From Portunus trituberculatus (lineage: Eukaryota > Arthropoda > Malacostraca > Decapoda > Portunidae), in assembly GCF_017591435.1 (NCBI RefSeq), contig NC_059300.1:4745456-4809455 (forward strand): 64,000 nt of DNA, read 5' to 3'. The notes beneath the pieces were generated by a model that did not search any database, had not been told where the DNA came from, and saw nothing but the letters and a program-made list of their open reading frames with translations. Positions 1-32,141 of the stretch are shown one piece after another (within the stretch, counting starts at the first letter, position 1; the number at the start of each line of letters is the position of its first letter). The translations under genes and the position numbers were made by a program.

Positions 1-23
1 GTATAATCGAACTATGATAAAAA

Positions 24-150
24 GTAGTAGTTGTAGCGGTAATATTAATGGTAACAGCAGTAGTAATGGTAATAGTAATAAAAGTAGTAATGGCGGCAAT
101 AGTAGTGGTGATAGTGGTTAGTAGTAGTAGTGATAATAGTAATAGTATTA
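24..150. repeat. Imperfect (TAG/TAA)n trinucleotide stretch
   Basis: Interrupted TAGTAGTAA-type triplets at the left edge of the window. The rest of 1-1052 shows no gene signal apart from a G+C-rich patch near 830-1050 that may be the leader of the ZNF474-like gene. Confidence 0.7.
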
Positions 151-1052
151 GCAATTAAATCAATATTTTAGCAATAATTGTAAAAGTAATCCCATTACTA
201 GCAGTAGTAACAGCTGTGCCTTTATCAGTAATGACAACGTAATAAATTTTAATCTAATGATCACAAGATCTTGTAAACTGTTGTACACTCCATTTGTTGT
301 CCAGCCAGATGTTTAAACTTGGGCAGCATTTTTGTAGTCACAGTGGGGAGGGGAGGGTTGTGGCGGAAGGACGGGGGAGAGTGAGAGCAACAGCTGAATG
401 GAGGGTGAGGCAGAGGGCAGGAAGGGACGTGAAGGGCATTGATCACAACCCCTCCTCGGGTACTGGCCGGATGTGGATGGGTGGAGGGAGTAATGGTGGG
501 GATAAAAACTTTATCAACACTGCTGGAAGGCGATGGAATCAAGGAAAATGGAATAGAAATGCAAAGGAATAAGAAGACATACTGAAGAAAACGTGAATTT
601 TTCCCACACTATACAAAACAACGGCAATATTTTCTAGCAGAGTTGTAGAGTGACTTATCTAAACCATTCCTTGGAGTACTGAAGTATTGGAAGACGTGAT
701 TGCTGACATCGACAAAATATTCATATAGAAAAATCAACCATACATCAATATTAGTATGGGGAGAACACGTGAGGCTGAGAGGCTCACCCACTGCTGTGTT
801 GAGGGAAGCTTGGGCTGCACTGACATTCACGTGGCTCCACCTCTGGCATTTCTCAGAACTTTCCGATAGAGGAAGTGCGCGTGTCAGGGACCTCCGCCAG
901 TCTCCCGTCACGATCACGGTGGATCAGGTTGTGTCCAGTTCACGGTTGAGTCTGCAGGCAGGTGACACCTCATCGGGCAGCAGCGCTTCTGTGACACCAG
1001 TGTGTGACAGTAGAGGACTTTGCAACACCTTTGGCGCATTCCCACCGGCATC

Positions 1053-20355
<19,303 letters not shown>

Positions 20356-20659
20356 GAATCTTTTCATTCCATGTTTATTTTCCGTTACGCTTATATTTTA
20401 TCCGTCCATTATGGATTAGTGTCATGTCCGAGCAGTTACAGGGTCTCGCATATTGCCAGTCAAGTCGGGAATTACATATACGCTTGTTTTTTTTTTCCGG
20501 AGTGTTTATACTTTACCGCTTGTGATCACATACATAGGACAGTGCTCTGATGAAACGCTTCGGCTCTGCACTGCCTCTACATTCAGTAAGCTACAGTTGA
20601 TGTGAGGCGGGATTTTAAGATTTTTTTTTTCTTTTTAGTTATAATATCATATTAACAAG

Positions 20660-20755
20660 ATTTTTACATTATCAAGTGAAACATTCTTGAAAACCCGGCT
20701 AGTCATCTCTGTAGCCTTTGGAAGTAGTCGTGGTGAGAGCGAAACATTCGTCAGT
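20660..20755. repeat. Unclassified dispersed repeat, copy C
   Basis: CTTGAAAACCCGGCTAGTCA and AGTCGTGGTGAGAGCGAAAC match the right half of copy A at 11.9 kb. It would lie in the 3' UTR of the ZNF474-like gene. Confidence 0.5.
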
Positions 20756-20952
20756 GCAGGCTCCTTTTGTTTACGCTACGGTTACGTTGTCTCCAACAGC
20801 GCGGTCTACAAACTCCGAGCCATAGAATTTTATACTCAGGTTGCCATAGGAAGGACATGACTATGTAGCGCCGCAGCAAAATTTGTAGTATGAATAAGAA
20901 GATGTGTATTTTTATATTTCGGACTACTAACATTGGTGGTTGGTTAGTTAGC

Positions 20953-20958
20953 AATAAA
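20953..20958 (+). terminator. Candidate polyadenylation signal AATAAA
   Basis: This is the first canonical AATAAA found after the stop codon of the ZNF474-like gene, about 600 bp downstream, and it is followed by a T-rich stretch near 20990. The implied 3' UTR would contain a copy of a dispersed repeat at about 20660-20755. Use of this site is inferred. Confidence 0.45.
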
Positions 20959-21210
20959 AGAAAAAGAACGAAAAAAATGCAGAATTCTTTGTTATATTTT
21001 AGCTTTTAAGGAGATTAGTAATGTTGCTCTTTCAAAGATCTGTTCAGTATATTTACTTTTTTATGGATTTGTTTATTGTTTACTGAGAGTGAATGGCAGT
21101 GCGTGTAGTGGTGTGGACGAAGGTGACGTGCAGCGCAGCGCAACCACTGTACTGACGAAGGGCGATCAGTTCTACCTAAAGTGATCATAATGGCAACTCC
21201 ACATATTGTT

Positions 21211-21212
<2 letters not shown>

Positions 21213-21246
<34 letters not shown>
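21213..21246. repeat. (GA)n tract
   Basis: About 17 GA units, 250 bp after the polyadenylation signal. Nothing else was seen in 20960-21900. Confidence 0.9.
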
Positions 21247-21249
<3 letters not shown>

Positions 21250-21908
21250 ATAGCAATTCAGCTTTACAACAGCTTTGTGATGGCTCGGTAATGTTACTGC
21301 TAACATTCGTTGCGTAATTCCGTCCAGTATGAAGCCTGAGTGTGGACAGCGATAGTCACAGTGGTGCTACAGTGGGCAGTGTCCCCAGTGCTATAATACA
21401 TAGGTGCCTCGTGAGTCCCATTTGAGTGTCCCTTGATCTGGTAACAGTGAAGGACGCTCTGCCACGCCGCGACTCCGTCACTGTTAGTGGATTTTTTTTA
21501 TTTGATTTTCTTTCGTCGTATAAGAATACCTGAAAAAAGTAATACATGAAATACATATGTTACGTACCTGACAAACCAAAAGAGCTATGATAATAATAAT
21601 AGTAATAATGATAATACAAATAATTAGTGTTCTTTATTGAGACCAGTGTTTGTACTTGGATTTATTTAACGTTCTTTTCTTTCATTCACTATTTGTAATG
21701 TTTTGTTTTCATGTGTATGTCATATGCAGTACATAATATTTACAAATATTTGATCATTTCATTTATACATATTTATACTTTCTCTTAACTCGTGTGATTT
21801 TTTATTTGCATTTTTTTTTCATCATGCGGTAAAATTAAATGAGAGCACACCCGAGAAACAATCATTGTACTGTGTGATCAGAGGCCCATATGCCCTTCCA
21901 ACCTCGTC

Positions 21909-21910
<2 letters not shown>

Positions 21911-21975
<65 letters not shown>
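21911..21975. repeat. (GT)n tract
   Basis: About 32 GT units. The following 22000-22780 shows no gene signal. Confidence 0.95.
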
Positions 21976-21976
<1 letters not shown>

Positions 21977-22785
21977 CACTGGGACAGAGATGTGATTGGT
22001 GAGTGCTGTGGTGTGTGTCCAGCAGGGGAGGGCGAGGGGTGGTGCCGTGATGTGCGTTATTATGTAAGATAAATTGTGTTGGTGGTGTGCAACGTTGGAG
22101 TGTATACAGTGTGTACAGTTAGGGTGTTTGAGGGGAAGTGGCGCATTGCTGTTCGTGGTTTCAGGTGTGGCATTGCTCCTTTCATTTGATTTGATTTTTG
22201 TTTTATATGTACGTTGATGTTACGCGAGTAAGTGATATGCCTGCAATGATGTTTACTGAGACAAAAACAGGTAGACTGAATGTTAAGTGTTATTTTAAAC
22301 ACCGTAGTGACTGCAAGGTATAACTAATTGTCCAAAAATCGTAAAATACATTATTATTTTATGAAAAATTATGGGTTATTATCCATCATTTGCATACGTG
22401 TGTAGTTCAGACATGTACTAATGACGCCTTAGCAATGTGTGGACCAGCAGGGACTAAGGCATGAATTATAGAGGAGACCGCTGCCGACGTCTCTGCTGAA
22501 TCCTATTTCTTGTGTGTGTGTGTGTGTGTGAAAAGGTTTAAGCTAACTAGAGCAACTTTATGGTTGCAAGTTTAAGACTGCGATGTATCCATTTCTCTTA
22601 ATGAATATCTAAATGTGTCAATTTCACATTTTATCTTCAGTGAACTCAATAGTGGAAGTAAAATTTATTATCGAGATCAGAGTTATAACGTATGTTATCA
22701 TGATTATAAGAGTTTGCCTTTGAAAATGGTAGCTCATGAAAATAAGTCTACAGAGAACTTTCAAGGTAAACTTACATATATGCAT

Positions 22786-22791
22786 GTGTGT

Positions 22792-22854
<63 letters not shown>

Positions 22855-22873
22855 CGCGCACCGCCCCCTACCC

Positions 22874-22945
<72 letters not shown>
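22786..22945. repeat. (GT)n and (AT)n tracts
   Basis: GT 22786-22850 with one CT interruption, a 26-bp G+C-rich spacer, then AT 22877-22944. Confidence 0.95.
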
Positions 22946-22949
<4 letters not shown>

Positions 22950-23655
22950 ACAGAAATATATTTTCTGTGGCCAGCTTGGTGTTACTGTCCCTGAGGAGGC
23001 CACCCGTGTGATGGACAGAGATGCTACTTTCGCAGGACGCTAACTTGCCCCCGTGGGTGTTTCCTGTCATTCCATCTTTGGGACTTGCAGCGTGATAGAT
23101 AAACTTTATGTGCGTGAGAGATCTATCCAGTCCATTGTTCCCCACTTTAATATTTTAAATAAATGTATAAAGTAGCCACTACAAGTGATACTTAAATGTT
23201 ACATTGCATGATACAATAATGTTTTCAGTATCTTAAACTTTCTTTTCCCACAGGTTTTCATATATACAGCATCAGTAGAAACAGGAAACGGCGTGTCATT
23301 TACTGAAGAATATTCCTTTATTCATTCTGAATAAGAAAAGATACGACGAAAGTTAAAATGTTAGTGATTATTTATTTGGCGTCGTAAAGCATGGCTCACA
23401 TCTTCTAAAAGTCCCTATTATCATTACTAATTTAGTAAATACTGCTGGCGTTGACATCAGTGGTCGTGCTGACGTGTCTCCTATATATTTAATTACTGGT
23501 AACATTAATAAAATAGACAAGGTGTGTCAGATGTTAGAAGAAAAAAAAAGACAGAACATTCTCCATTGAAGATTAAGAAGCGCCAGAGATGGTCATATCT
23601 CACCTGTAAATTAGCAATTACAGCTTAAGTAAAGACCAGTTGACTTATCCTTACA

Positions 23656-23659
<4 letters not shown>

Positions 23660-23709
<50 letters not shown>

Positions 23710-23833
23710 TCCTGATGGATCTTCTCAGGATTTCTCAGTACAACGTCTTATTATTTATTATCTACTAGCTCAGCCTCGGTCTACGTACACACATACAACA
23801 TAGGTTTCCTTCCTAATCTTCCACATCTTATAA

Positions 23834-23880
<47 letters not shown>
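23660..23880. repeat. (GT)n and (AC)n facing tracts
   Basis: GT 23660-23706 and AC 23837-23879, complementary and 130 bp apart. The interval 23880-25400 shows no gene signal beyond a small G+C-rich patch at 24060-24190. Confidence 0.95.
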
Positions 23881-23881
<1 letters not shown>

Positions 23882-25399
23882 CCGTCATGCATTAAAACAA
23901 TAACACTACCAAAATATTGTCACCACATCGCATTGCATGAACATTAATATGCTCAACACAACATAAAAAAGATCTATTTAGAAAACAAATATTTAAAAAA
24001 AATGAGAGCTTTAATGGTATGTACGCGAGGTCAAGAATAATTGCTGATGTTGGCAGTGGTGGTGGTGGTGGTGGTGACGACATGCCCTTTCCGTCACCAG
24101 TCTCGGTAAAGGAAGTTCCTGACCCCCGGCCGCCAGGGTCGCAGCGGCAGATGGGTCGCCTGCCTCACCCATGCCAGATGCCCATTGTCAAACTGCCATT
24201 ATTCCTCGTTTTACTTACTAACATGAGCTGTGTCCACTGTTTGTAAGTATTATATATGAGGTAACTTGCTGTGGTTTTAAGAGAAGTTTTGCTCCATTAT
24301 AGCAGCATCCTAATAATAAAAGGTAAGATAAAAACACCTGCGCGACATCACCACATAAGGTGAATGAAGCAGGTACACCCAGGTGCTAGATGTGTAATTT
24401 TCCACGTCCACTCACTGATGGAAAGACGAGTTGCTATGTAATAAAACATGCAAATCAATGAAAAGTAATTATTGGTAGCGTTTTCAGATGTTCTGCTTTA
24501 TGAAGTGACTTGAAAAATTGGATAAGAGATGAAAATAAGAGAGAACCTTGATGTGGCAGCCCCCGTTTTTACCTGAAGGGAGGGTCCGTTCAACTTGATT
24601 TAGGTTCACTTCATCTCTGCATTTAAATCCTACTGATCCCACAGAATCCTTGGAGTGAACATATATTACCATAATAACATACTCCTGCCAATACGACCCA
24701 TAAGGGTTGATCTAAAAGCATACTTTTACTCAGTTTAAATCATCTTATACCCCACGCACGCATCATGACCAACGTATTCGTTTATTAAGACATTTGATCT
24801 GCACTTATACAACTGGTAAAAATGAATTGCAGAAGCAAATGGCAAGGGAACGTATTTGCACCACGTTTGGTTGCCACTTTTAATAGCAGCGCATAACTGA
24901 GGCACCATAGATTAAAGAGGCAAGTCGTGATGATAACCAGTACATCCTGAGTACATCCCGTTCTTTCATGGAGACAGATGAATGTGGCACCATGGGATTA
25001 AGGTGTGTACTTCTCACCCCAACGGTGCTCAGGTGAGGCTCACTCCGGCGCCTCTTACTCGTGACGTCATGTGACAGGTGCACCATCATGTACGGCGTGT
25101 CTCCTTTCACCTGTATGACGCATGACTATTGACGCATTTACTTAGATGATCAACAAATAAATCAAACGATTATAAAATGGTAGCTAGAGTGATCCATTAA
25201 ATCCGCCAGTAGTCCAGAGAGAGGCGCTGCACACTGAACCTCCCTGAGCCCGAGCCTACCTGAGGCCCCGAGTTCCAACACTATTTAGCTAATGACGAAC
25301 ACCCATCACCTGCAGCCCAACGTGAGACCCCACCCATCGCCCACTTCGCCTGGATAAAAGGGATAAAAATGTACATATGCGTGGCCACGACCATCTGGA

Positions 25400-25560
25400 A
25401 TAAAGATAGAATGGATATATGTGGTGGAAGGTGGTAGTTTTCTCAAGAGTGTGTGGTGGGAGGGAGGACCAATCGGCGCGGGCGCACGGAGGTCAAGCTC
25501 AGGCAGCGCCATCTTGAGCCTGATGTGTGTCTCCCTGCACTCTCCGCTCTCCCTTCATTT
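25400..25560 (+). promoter_or_regulatory. Candidate promoter (CCAAT + YY1-type motif)
   Basis: A local G+C-rich island holds a CCAAT box (GACCAATCGG, 25467-25476) and, about 35 bp on, CGCCATCTTG (25507-25516), which matches the YY1-type core-promoter element of TATA-less promoters. Pyrimidine-rich initiator-like sequence follows (25525-25560). The orientation and the distance to the ATG at 33747 suggest a leader exon of the second gene starts here. No coding exon is adjacent. Confidence 0.35.
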
Positions 25561-26689
25561 ACCGCAAGACAATACACTCCTTTCCCCAAAGCATGACGTG
25601 GGAGTGAAGAGCAAAGCCGTATAGTCCCATAGAGTCCCACGTATCAAGCTGGGAGTGGCGTGAAAAGGAGTTTTGTGTGAATATTTACTCCCAGGTGTGT
25701 GTGTCCCCCATGAGAAGACCGAGATAGGCGTGGATATTCCGTGTGTTCTACCAGGATTCCTGCTCCAAGGACCCACTCCAAGGACCTCAGGCCATCTCGT
25801 ATGTACCAAGGCTTCACTCTACTTCCCCTAGTGGTGTGTGGATGTCTGCATGTGCAATAGTTTCAAGGGAATCGTGAAATAACCTCGATCCACTCCATTG
25901 CTGGCCAGTCAGGGATTAATTTTATGCCATAGGCGCCTTGGCAGGATTCTGTTGCATATTGGCATCACTACCGCCCTCAGACAGCCGGTTAGTGGGGAAT
26001 AGGAATGCTGGAGTGGTAAAAAACATAATTATACACCCATAGATCAGAAGGGAGTAGTGTTGTGGGTTATTGTGTAGTATATAATAGGATTCCTGGATCT
26101 AATACTTAGCCATGCATAGTAATGAGTCTCATACTTCCTTCTATACCTCACTTGGGCCTCATGTGACAGTGCTTTAGGTTAATGAGATGATTTGTTCACC
26201 TGGATTTGTGGGTAAACATTACTATTGGGTGTTGGTGTTTGATGTATTATTGATATTTCGTCATTGGTGCCTTATTGTGCTTATTATTGCATCATAACCT
26301 CCTTTAATGGTGTTTCCTGTACATCTTGGCTGCTTGTTACCACTGTGCTGCTCTCTGAAGGCCATAAATGTGAATACCTTGCCCATTCAATCATCTGACT
26401 CATATGACCTTTTTTTTTTATCATTTTACATCTCAAACCTTGGCAAATGTGTTAGTTGCTGTCCTAGTTTATTAGAGCGGTTTGGATTACGTGATTTGGT
26501 TGTTGAATAGGCTTTGTAGGGGTGCAGGTGCCTCTGGGAACTTTAATGTGATGAGAGCAGGTGCAGAAACAGGGGGAGGGGTGAGGATAAATTTTGTTTC
26601 ATATAATTTATATTTTTTAGTTTTTCTTTTTCTCATTAGCTAACAAACTTGGTAGACCTTGTAGGAAAGCAGGATTCAAAGATATCAAA

Positions 26690-27180
26690 GCAAAAATGAG
26701 GGTTAGATACCCCCAAAAATTACTTTAAAGATTATAGTTAGAGTTATGGTTAGCATTGATACAGGTAGTGGGATATAGAATTTAACAGCCATCATTTGAC
26801 TGTGTGTGTGTTGTGATGGTGAGAAGCAATGCTGGATGAAGCATAACTACTATTAATTCAGTGTCTCAGGGCTAAATTGAAGGTTAAAATCCCCCAAAAC
26901 TACTTTAAAGATTTGATGTGTGGTTTGGGTTGATAACATTTCAAACAGCATGAAACACTTTGAAACCATTAACTGTATGTGTGATGTGATAGTGAGAAGT
27001 AATATGGGGTGAAACACAAGAACTTTATTACTGCAGTGCTTTAGGTGTTGCTTTACTCTGTGTACAGATCAACGAAACCCGTCACACACACACACACACA
27101 CACACACGCATACAGGCATTAACTGTGTGTTGTATTGATAGAGGGTGAACATCAAAAAAGGTACCATTAGTAATTGTGAA
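26690..27180. repeat. Diverged tandem duplication, about 183-bp unit
   Basis: GATACCCCCAAAAATTACTTTA near 26706 recurs as AATCCCCCAAAACTACTTTA near 26888. TGTGATGGTGAGAAGCAAT (26812) recurs as TGTGATAGTGAGAAGTAAT (26985), and a third partial unit continues near 27115. Confidence 0.55.
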
Positions 27181-27514
27181 TGGTTGCAGGTTATATGATC
27201 CACTAAAGGTAATAATAGTGTTGAATAGATATTGTAAGCCTACAGCTGCCAAAAAAGTGGTAGATCCAGGAGCTGTCTGACTCTTCGAGGGAGCATAAGA
27301 TTTTGAATAGAAGTCATAGTATTGCATTAGCCTAATAAAGTCTTTTTTTTCTTTTTTTTTTCTTTAAAGATATTGCCTCTGAAAAGAAATGGCAGACTCG
27401 AGAGCATTAAGGGAAAATAACATGTTGAATATAATGGTGGTGATCATACTGTATTTAATCTTAACTGCTATTAAAAAGATATGTAAATTTTCTTTGAAGC
27501 TATTATCTTTTAGT

Positions 27515-27795
27515 GGAAAATAGTGAGAGACAACAAGGTCATCTAGTCCTGTAAGGAAAAGTAAGAATGTTGTGAAATGGTGCTGATATTGCCTTGTCCT
27601 AAACAATAAAAAAAAAAATTCAATAAATTGAAATAAAAAAATAATTATAATTATTTTTTTTTAGAAGATATCGTGTATGACCAAAAAGAAAAAGTGATAG
27701 AGATTGTAAGGCCATCCAAACCTGTAAGGGATAATAAAGACCTTGAAAGAAATAATGTGATGATATTGCATCGGTGTAAACTGTAATAAAAACAC
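27515..27795. repeat. Diverged tandem duplication, about 175-bp unit
   Basis: GTGAGAGACAACAAGGTCATC (27521) recurs as GTGATAGAGATTGTAAGGCC (27694). CCTGTAAGG, the GATATTGC block and a terminal AATAAAA follow in the same order in both. Confidence 0.5.
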
Positions 27796-29230
27796 AATTA
27801 TTTATTGTCAAAGAACCCAGACTTACTGACCACTACCTGCCGAAAACCCTTGCGTTGATAGGTTAGACTGTGGTTAGATAGGAAGACCCTCTGGGATACA
27901 CAGGCTTATTGTTTGGTGGTGGGCTAAATTTCTCATACATGATCAAAAGGTGAAGTCATGAGAATGATTTTTATTATTTTTTGGTAAACCACATCCCAGG
28001 ATTAGAAGATGATAGTGTCTGCACTGAATTTTGTTGGATCTCAGGTTCCTGATAACTTTCACAGCATTTATGATTTTTTTCTTTCTTTTTCTTTTTTTAT
28101 TGGGTTACTGCAAATTTACATGTGTTTTTAGTGTGAGGGAGAGAAGCTTCAGATGTTATTTTCTTCACTCAATACACAATCTAGGCGGTATTTTTCATTA
28201 TTGCCTAAATAATCCTGTAATATGGAATAAGATTGTATACTGATTGCATCTGCCACAACTACATTGGACATTTGCTTTCCAAGTTCCTATGCCATTGTGA
28301 GATTCATTGTGTTTGGCAGTACTCACAAATTGATCAAGGGTGAAATAAGGTAGTACTTGTGACAAGTATTGGCTATATATTGCTAAAGCTTTGTATCACC
28401 TAAAGGTTTTCCACAGTTAGGATATTGACAACTAGTAGCATGCTATATTCTCACAGGAAAGTATCTTTGAATAGCTACTCTATTGATGATATTTCTAAAC
28501 TATATTTAATCTTAGTTAACCTCTTAACCTTATTACATAATTTTGCACTGTAGGGAGTTAGGAAATAATTAACTAATACAACAATATAAGGGAAATTAGG
28601 AAGGAGTTAATAAGTTTTTAGCTAATGTGGGAATTAGTTTAGCTGATGACTACCATTTGATGACCCAACATTTCCCATCACTTGTGACCTGATAGGTTAT
28701 AATGATTTGCTTTGATTGATAGTCTGCCCTGGTTACCTTATGAAACCTCTGCCCCCAATACCTTATTTGTAAACTGAACTGATCTAATGACCTAGTCAAA
28801 TCTCTAACTTTATTAATTGGCAGGAGCTAACTTAGCTGGAAGCCGTTACGGTATTATAGTACGCTGACTTGGCCTTAATTTTGAATTATGGTGTGTAATT
28901 ATAATGTGAGTGAAGTGTAAGTTCAGGGAACAAAAATACTGAATGGAGAAGTAAGAATAAGAATGAAAGAAAAATGTCATTTCCTTTCTTGTAATTCTTC
29001 AATATTTTTTAATGAAAGAATTAATTTTTGTCATCATGCTTTTTACCTCTTTCATTGGTAAACTCTGGAACTGTTCTGCTTCTACATTCCTATAACCACA
29101 ACCATTCTAAGAGAAGACTGCCTGTCAAGCTTTTTGTCTCCAGAACTTTTATCAGCAAATGTAGCAGACACCATTTTTACTTAATTTGGAATATGGAACA
29201 ATAGATTAATTAGCTATATAGTTTTTTTTT

Positions 29231-29233
29231 CTC

Positions 29234-29326
<93 letters not shown>

Positions 29327-29341
29327 TTGGCATATTTACTT

Positions 29342-29422
<81 letters not shown>
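29231..29422. repeat. (CT)n and (AC)n tracts, left flank of SINE
   Basis: CT 29231-29321, then AC 29344-29422 running directly into the SINE. Confidence 0.95.
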
Positions 29423-29425
<3 letters not shown>

Positions 29426-29703
29426 GGTAGCTCAGTGGTTAGAGTGCTGGCATCACAAGCCAGAGGACCGGGGTTCAATTCCCTGGCCGGGTGGAGATAT
29501 TTGGGTGTGTCTCCTTTCACGTGTAGCCCCTGTTCACCTAGCAGTGAGTAGGTACGGGATGTAAATCGAGGAGTTGTGACCTTGTTGTCCCAGTGTGTGC
29601 CTGGTCTCAGGCCTCTCCGAAGATTGGAAATAATGAGCTTTGAGCTCGTTCTGTAGGGTAATGTCTAGCTGTCTCGTTAGAGACTGCAGCAGATCAAACA
29701 GTG

Positions 29704-29706
<3 letters not shown>
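29423..29706 (+). mobile_element. tRNA-Val-derived SINE, copy 1
   Basis: About 284 bp. The head (29423-29495) folds as a tRNA: A-box region TAGCTCAGTGGTTAGAG, anticodon arm with loop ATCACAA (anticodon CAC, Val; stem CTGGC/GCCAG), B-box GGTTCAATTCC and a pairing acceptor stem CCCGGT/GCCGGG. A non-tRNA body follows (from about 29496 to GTGAAA at 29706), shared with the copies at 34.3 and 53.6 kb. Flanked by (AC)n on both sides (29344-29422 and 29707-29753). No ORF; non-autonomous. Confidence 0.85.

Positions 29707-29773
<67 letters not shown>
29707..29773. repeat. (AC)n-poly(A), right flank of SINE
   Basis: AC 29707-29753 followed by about 20 A, directly after the SINE end. Confidence 0.95.
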
Positions 29774-29989
29774 TGACAAGATAAAAAATATTATGGGACT
29801 GCCCCAGTGCTGTTTTCTTACTAAAAGATAAGATAAAAGATTTGATTTAAAAACAAAAAGTGTTACTGTTGTTATTCAGGTTGATAGCACTATTGATAGT
29901 ATATAGATGGGTACTTAAATCATGCTCTGTCAGTGTTCTGCTAGTCAACTTAGTCCCCTTTGATGGTCTTTCTTGGAGCACACTTAAAG

Positions 29990-30103
<114 letters not shown>

Positions 30104-31186
30104 GCACTCACATTGTGTGAAAGTGCCAATCTATCCCATGCTTGTAAATCTTTGTCTGATTATCCCACGCTCATCTGTGCTCTGCCTCTATAATATAATG
30201 TTGTGTATATCAGGGCAGGATGTATTATGTATGTTCATGGCAGGACAGCTCTGTGTAGCAAAAATTATATGAGTATTTATAAAGATCTTTAGTTATCACA
30301 TAAGATATTAAAGGAGTATGCACAGCTGTAGGTCTCTGTATGTATGCAAAATATTTTGGTATATGTCCATTCATGCATATGGGAACTTAGTATTCCAAAA
30401 ATATGGAGGGTTTTAGATATTGAAATGGAATGCACGAAATGAACCAATCTGTAAAATAATGAAAGGTGTGTGAACATGAGGCAAAAGCAATTGCATAATT
30501 TTTTCATGTATGAAATATAAATTCAATTGTTAGGTACATGTTGAATTTTGTTTTCTATATATGTACTTTTCCTATGAAAAAGAAGTCATACTTTTTTAGT
30601 GGGTCTGGTTTTTCTCTCAAACCAACAAAACATGGGAAGTTGGTATCTCTTTTAAAACAATTGAACTTAGGATATGAAGCCATTTTGTATTTAGTCACAG
30701 TTTTGAATTTTTAATCTAACTAATATAACATGAGAGACATGGATAAGAATTCTACTAAAATTTAAAAGATTGCCAAATGCTTGCCAAGTATTTGTCATGT
30801 GTAATGTATATGTTATTGAAATGACCAGCTGTAAGTGTACTCTCTTTATAAGGAGACAGGATGGCAAGACCATTTTGTGTAACAAACTGCCAATTGTCAG
30901 TTAGTGTTTTCCTTTACCTTGGTGAACAAAAATGTAACAACTTTGTCTTAATCTTTCAAAGGCAGATTTCATTGTAACAGGACACTGAGAGTCTTTTGGT
31001 GGCAGCTTATTTGTCATGTTCTTGCAGTTTCCATCCTATGTTCTCATTGGCCCATTTACTGGCACTATCCTACTGAAATATTTATGATGCCTCACCCAGT
31101 AATCTCCATCCATTTTCTCTATACGGCCAAACTAACACCATCTGTTTATCCTTGATTGTAACTTTGCTGCTATATTCACAGCCTAG

Positions 31187-31189
<3 letters not shown>

Positions 31190-31264
<75 letters not shown>
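31190..31264. repeat. (AC)n tract
   Basis: About 37 AC units. The interval 31270-32060 shows no gene signal. Confidence 0.95.
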
Positions 31265-31266
<2 letters not shown>

Positions 31267-32061
31267 TACATTAATGATATATATTTCTCTTTAAAACTTA
31301 TAACCACATAAGTTGAGGGCTGTATCCTCTGGGCATCAATTGGTTGCTTTGTTGGGACTGTCATACAGCTGGTAGGATATGACATCAATTTTGAAAAAAA
31401 AAATTTCCTCACTTAGATTATTCTTTGTTTTCAACTGATGCTTCCAGTGTTGTGTCATATCCTTTGACAGTAATGTTCTTAAGTGCATATGTGTACAACA
31501 TTGTCTGAGTGTATTGCTGAAGCAGAAATATTGCTCAGAATGTAGGATGAATTTTTAGCATGAGAATTACATTACCTTTGTTCAGGAATGTCACTGCAGC
31601 TTGCTGTGTCAACATGTTAGTCAAGCCATAAGGTATTGAGTTCTGAGTGATTTTTGATTTTCCTGGATTCTCTTGACACTACACTAAGAAACCTTGTGAG
31701 ACTTACCTTTAGTGTATGGTAAAGAAATGCAATCAACACAATACCAGCTGGGCTGCAAACTGTCAAGTTCTAACTAGTTCTTGGTTATCCTTTACATAAA
31801 GAAATCTTGTAGGACCGTTTAAGTTCTCTTGTGTGTGTAATAAAGAAATACACTCTTTGAGATATGTAACTGTCTACAACTTAAAAAAGTGTGAGACATA
31901 AGATGGTCAACTGTGTAAGAGAATCATAAAGATGTTAAATGAAATGGTGATGGCATTATAGAACTTATTAACTAGCAGAGATGGGAGAGGAGTTACAGTA
32001 GATAAGCTTTGAGTTTGGTGTTGAACAGGAAACAAAGACCACCAATTTTGTTCTTTTTACG

Positions 32062-32064
<3 letters not shown>

Positions 32065-32116
<52 letters not shown>

Positions 32117-32141
32117 CGTGCGTGCGTGTGTGTGTGTGTGT
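32065..32141. repeat. (GT)n with (GTGC)n core
   Basis: GT repeat interrupted by GTGC units near 32111-32127. The interval 32150-33560 is unique A+T-rich sequence with no exon recognised. Confidence 0.95.

Larger units (their letters stand above)
25560..29220. other. Intergenic or leader-intron sequence without recognised gene
   Basis: A+T-rich unique sequence apart from the diverged tandem duplications at 26.7-27.8 kb. No exon with protein similarity was seen on either strand. Confidence 0.5.
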
